Assembly (NCBI GenBank): GCA_025594325.1
Contig: JANHCV010000010.1
Span: 744,001-808,000, forward strand
From: Blastocladiella emersonii ATCC 22665
Taxonomy: Eukaryota > Blastocladiomycota > Blastocladiomycetes > Blastocladiales > Blastocladiaceae
Direction of reading: 5' to 3'
DNA: 64,000 nucleotides
A program made the position numbers and the translations under genes. How positions within the stretch are numbered: position 1 is the stretch's first letter; each line of letters starts with the position of its first letter. Below are positions 60,062 to 64,000 of the stretch, piece after piece. The notes under the pieces were generated by a model. It was given only the letters and a program-made list of their open reading frames with translations. It had not been told where the DNA came from and searched no databases.

Positions 60062-62393
60062 TTAAACGGTCGGCATCTCGAAGCAGTTGAGCGGGAACGC
60101 GCCGTGCTTGACGGGCCGGCCGTTCATGTCGTAGAGCGTGCCGATCCCCCACCCATCGTCGAACTCGACCTCGATCGCGACCATGTCGCCGGCCGTCAGC
60201 TCGATCTCGTCGTCGCGCGTCGGCTTGTACGGGAACAGGACTACTTTGGCCTTGGACAGCGCCGCGTACTGCTGGTTGTGCTGCTCGGACCCCGCCGGCG
60301 ACGTGCCCATGACGCCCGCCGCGCTGCTCCCGCTGCTTGCCGCGGCCGGGGGAGACGGCGTGCGCGCGAGACTCCCGCGCTGGATCGCGTCGATGGCCGC
60401 GAGCCCGCTGAGACTCATCTCGCTGGCCAGCGACGCCATGTTGATGGGCGGCAGCAGCGACGGCCGGTTCGACACGTCGACCGGGTCGTACATGTACGAA
60501 GACCGGCGCTCGGTCGGCACCACGGGTGGCGGGCCCAGTTTCAGCGCCGAGCTCGGCGCGTCGCCCGAGAACAGCGACCCGACGCCGTGCTCGTTGACGA
60601 CAAACTGCTGCCCGTTCGCTAGCACGAACGAACCCGCGGGAATGTCGGGCGTCGACGTCTGGAACGCCGGCGCGAGCGAAATGGGCGCCGGCGGGATCGG
60701 CGACGGCATCGGCGAGTTCGAGTCGGGACCAGGACCGCGCGTCAGCAGCGGCTCGGCGCGGGACCGCGGCGACTGCGGCGCGTTGGCTGTCGCGCCGTAA
60801 GACGGGTTCGCGGCACCGTTGTTGCGGTACTGGTTGTTGGACGCGCTCGACGGCGCCGGCGACCCGCTAGCCGCGGCGCGCGACCGCGTGAGCGTGCCCA
60901 TGGGCGACGTCGGCATCTTGAAGGGCGCCGAGATCTGCGGCGGCGGGAGCATCGGCGTGACGGACGGACGGCGCTCCGTGATCCCCGGCTCGTTCATGTT
61001 GGGCATGTACGAGCGGAACATGTTGTCCGTGGCCGACGGCGCCGCGGAGCCCGACTTGCCGAACCCGAACCCGCCGCCAGACTCGGGCTTGCCTGCGGGA
61101 CCGATGGTCTCGCCGCGGCGGCGGCGGACCAGTACGACGGCGGCGAGCCCGACCGAGACGAGGAACACGATGCCGACGCTGAGCCCCGCCGCGACGCCCG
61201 GGCTGAATACGGTCGGCTCGGCCGCGGGCTCGCCGGCCTCCTTGGCCTGCCCGTCGGCCGACTTGCCCTCGCCCGCCTTATCATTGTCCTTGTCCTTGTC
61301 CTTGTCGCCCGTGGGCGGGAACTCGGAGCTGAAGCGCACCGGCGTGAAGCCCTTGAGCACCTCGGGGCAGTTGGGGACCGTCTTGCAGTCGTTGAGGCAG
61401 GCTTATGTACGCGCACGCGGCCCGAAGTCAGCGAGATGATCGACGTGACGAATGCGCGGAAAGAAACGCGTACCCTGGATTGGTGTCATGTAGCCGCACA
61501 AGTTGAGCTTGGCCTCGTTCATGGTGGCCGAGATGCAGTCGCGCGACGTGTCGTTGCGGTTGGTGACGGCCGTGGACCGGGCGAGGTAGTCGGCGACGCG
61601 CGAGGCCATCTCGGGCTTGGACGCCGGGTTGCACGACGGGTCGACGTCGAACTGCGCCTTGATGGCGTCGGCGAAGGTGATGGACACGCTCTTGCACAGG
61701 CCCGGCGGCCGCGGCAACTGCGCGCCGTTGCCCGTGGTCGCGACGGCGCTCACGTTGGTGCGCGTGCACGACTCCTGGAACCACACCTTGCCTGAGGGCA
61801 CCAGGAACCCGTAATTGATGATCCACTGGCACGCGTACGTGACCATGCCCGGGACGCCGTTGTTGGCGAACGGACACGCGCCCCACCGCTCCGCGACCTG
61901 CTGCGCGTTCCGCACGATGTACTTTTCGTACGCGGCGTCAAACTGCTCGGCCGACGTCAGGTTGCCGAGCCCGTCGGCCAGCAGCGGCGCCAGATCCGAC
62001 TGCGAGTTCTCGGGCTTGTTGAGCAGGAACAGCACGCCCGGCGCGATGTTGGTCGGCCCGAGGAACGCGGACGAGAAGCCTACCGTACGGCGCAGTCAAG
62101 GCTCGCGCGCGTGTCAGCTCATGAAAGCTCGCCGCGTGGCTGAAGTATGAAGTGAGCTTGAACGGACCTGAGCACCACTTGCTGCTGGCGAGCGAGTAGC
62201 CCTGGCACGTTCGTCCGGGCACGCCCGACTTGAACCCGGGCTCGAGGACCGCCTCGGTCGTCCCCGCGGCGAGCAGCAGGATAAGGGCGAGGAAGACGGC
62301 CGAGGCGGCGACCGTGGCGCCGTGGCGGTGGTCGTGCCGCGAGGGGCGGACCCACGACGGCACCGAGGAGGGACGGCGGCCGGCGGCGGTCAT
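60062..62393 (-). CDS. Type I membrane protein with cytoplasmic SH3 domain (723 aa)
   Basis: Exons are 62393-62168, 62079-61474 and 61401-60062. Introns are 88 nt (GTCCGT...CGGTAG) and 72 nt (GTACGC...CATAAG), both phase 1. A basic cytoplasmic start and a hydrophobic signal-anchor or signal peptide (ASAVFLALILLLAAG) precede an extracellular domain with many cysteines (CQGYSLASSKWCSG, WGACPF, YACQW, CNPAS, DCISATM, CGYM, CLNDCKTVPNC). A membrane helix follows (GLSVGIVFLVSVGLAAVVLV), then RRRR and a Pro/Ser-rich tail. The C-terminal SH3 domain (KVVLFPYKPTRDDEIELTAG ... DDGWGIGTL ... GAFPLNCFE) is complete. The layout resembles fungal surface sensors feeding cytoplasmic signalling; the ligand is unknown. 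Confidence 0.82.
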
Positions 62394-62843
62394 GGTGGAC
62401 GAAGGCGTGAGCGGCGCGGCGGCGACAGTTTCGAACGAAGTGATGGAGGTAGTGGTGCGAGATGCGGCCTGCGCGAGAGAACTGCCAGCGTTTGGATATG
62501 AGGTAGAGGGTCCAGCCCGAAGCGGTTGCACAAAGTCGTGCGCGAGTCGAGGAGCCGAACAAACGTTGCGAGCGGGGAGAGTGGAAAGAGGACCGATTCA
62601 AGGACGGCGGCGGCGACTCCCTGCGCAGTTCCCGAACAGGGTGGGCGATTTGATGAAATGGGTGATGAGCCACACGGGGCTTGCAGCCGACGCTGCGGAA
62701 TACGCGTTGAGCCACAGTCACGTGCGCTCACGTCACGCGCGAGACACGGTGTGAGACACTCGCCGACGCGTCCCCGCGGCGCGGATTCGGTTGGGAAAAG
62801 TCGGATTCACGCGTCTTTAACAGAACTCCACTAGTATACCACT
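62394..62843. other. Intergenic region
   Basis: About 0.45 kb between the SH3 gene start and the 3' end of the next minus-strand gene. No feature recognised. Confidence 0.4.
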
Positions 62844-63623
62844 TCAAATACCGCTCTCGGCGGCCGCGCGGTGCGCCGGGTGCTCGGCCCACCACGATCC
62901 GACGTCGACCTTGCCCGCGATCACAAAGTCGAGCATGCGCTCCAGCGTCACCGAGAGCGACTCGTTGTGCTCGACGGCAGCTGCAGCCGAGCGCTCGCCT
63001 GCCCGAGACGCCGTTGCCGAGGCAGGATGGGATGTTGGAGCGCGAGGTGAACCCGCGCGCGAGGCCGTGGGTGGCGCGTCTGCTTGAGCGTCGGAGGCCG
63101 GGTCAGCTTGGGCTTGGATCTCGACGGCAATCGGACACAGCGACACGACGCGATGGTGATGTTCGACGCGAAAGAGCCAGCGCTACAGGTAAGGTACGCG
63201 CGCAGCGCCCGGAGGGCTTGCTTATGTGAGCCGAGAAATAGACGCTGATCAGCTCGGCAGATCCAAGCGCCCGCGCCGATACAGCATCCCATCGGCTGTC
63301 TTGGCGACTATCGGCGCCAGGCGCGCCTCGCGGACTGAGCCACCATTGGCGCGCCGCGCCACGCCGGCGGAAACGGCTCGTACCTGCTCACCAGCCGATG
63401 TCTGGATGTGACGCCAGTAGCCGCGCGTCGTCGACGACGGGATTGGCTTCCCCATGCTCGGCTTGCTGAACGTCGTCTGGTACTGCGCGGGCCGCTCCGA
63501 CACGACGGCGAGCCCGTCGGCGGGCACGTTGATGGGCGTCGTGCTCATGGCCCACTCGCGCGACAGCTTGAGCGAGCCGAGGATCCGCTCAATGTCGGCG
63601 ATGGCTGATGCATGGTCTGTCAT
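62844..63623 (-). CDS. Unknown protein, intron structure unresolved
   Basis: ATG at 63623 (MTDHASAIADIERILGSLKL) starts a 124-codon frame that stops near 63249. A second coding-looking frame (about 63190-62844) contains RWLFRVEHHHRVVSLCPIAV and ends in WWAEHPAHRAAAESGI. A TGTAG at about 63184-63188 (minus) is a good acceptor, but no GTACG donor in matching phase was found, so the join (63190-63310) is open. The N-terminal part is helical with SREWAMSTTPINVPADGLAV as a distinctive segment. I do not recognise the family. Confidence 0.45.
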
Positions 63624-64000
63624 GGTGTCTTAACGCATGGGGTGCTTGAAGCTGGCGGGCGCGAGGTTCAGGGACCGAGGTTTGGAGGTGACGCGAGCGC
63701 GATGCGCCTGAATGGGAGACATTACTGGTCAAGTTAACGACGCGTCATTCACGACGCGTCGCTTCATTGTCGACAGGCGCGGAGCTCATGGGTCAGTATT
63801 CTAAAACGTGTCGCGGTATCAGGAAATCCCGGATGGCGTTTAATTTTCGCTGCAGCGGCGCCACCTGCGCCACCGCGCCACGCTTCACGTTGCCGTTGCG
63901 CCGCCCTTCCTCCTCGACGACACCGAACGACGCCATGGAGTTCGCTCGGACACACGGCCGATGTATCGCGCGCGCTGAAGCGCTAGAGACTTGTTCTTGC
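63624..64000. other. Terminal intergenic stretch
   Basis: It holds an ACGACGCGTC repeat (about 63738-63760, two close copies: ACGACGCGTCATTC and ACGACGCGTCGC) and otherwise no recognisable feature. Confidence 0.35.

Overview
The window is nuclear DNA of an early-diverging fungus. Evidence: GC-rich coding sequence, many short spliceosomal introns (about 55-90 nt, most starting GTACG), and recognisable fungal or eukaryotic genes (TAD1, ALG5, FBP1, TMA7, an EF-hand MscS channel, a LEUNIG-type corepressor, an Afi1-like DENN protein). GC richness plus the gene set suggests a zoosporic lineage such as Blastocladiomycota or Chytridiomycota. That placement is inference.

The outstanding object is a complete 16,582-bp Polinton-like virus (PLV) or Maverick-like element at 27246-43827. 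It has about 820-bp terminal inverted repeats (TIRs), TG...CA tips that are perfect 26-bp palindromes, and a 5-bp target duplication (GGCGT). Its cargo is: a double-jelly-roll major capsid candidate, a penton or minor-capsid candidate, a packaging ATPase, a repetitive fibre protein, an rve integrase, a second tyrosine-recombinase-like protein, a primase-helicase of the herpes origin-binding type, several small or unknown proteins, and about 1.3 kb of repeated AGGTCACG/CGTGACCT inverted pairs next to the helicase gene. All identified genes are open, so the element looks recent and possibly functional. No DNA polymerase B or protease was recognised.

The element sits in one arm of a large host inverted duplication. 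The left arm (1-4306) carries the end of TAD1, an intact 863-aa F-box-like family gene and a secreted-protein gene. The right arm (44552 back to 23660) carries the same genes, but the family gene is split by the element. The left arm is therefore a natural empty site, and the coordinates balance exactly: the offset between the arms is the element plus the 5-bp duplication. About 19.3 kb of single-copy DNA lies between the arms: two more members of the same gene family (one intact, one broken), the MscS channel, a leucine-rich-repeat protein, the LEUNIG-like corepressor and a PPR protein.

Right of the duplication come the complete five-exon TAD1, two tandem paralogous cysteine-rich secreted microproteins with an identical CX3C lattice, ALG5, an F-box/ankyrin protein, the Afi1-like DENN protein, FBP1, an unknown membrane protein, TMA7, a reeler-domain GPI-type protein, a membrane SH3 protein and an unresolved gene. 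Exon joins given below were worked out by reading frame and splice-site phase and have not been tested against transcripts.
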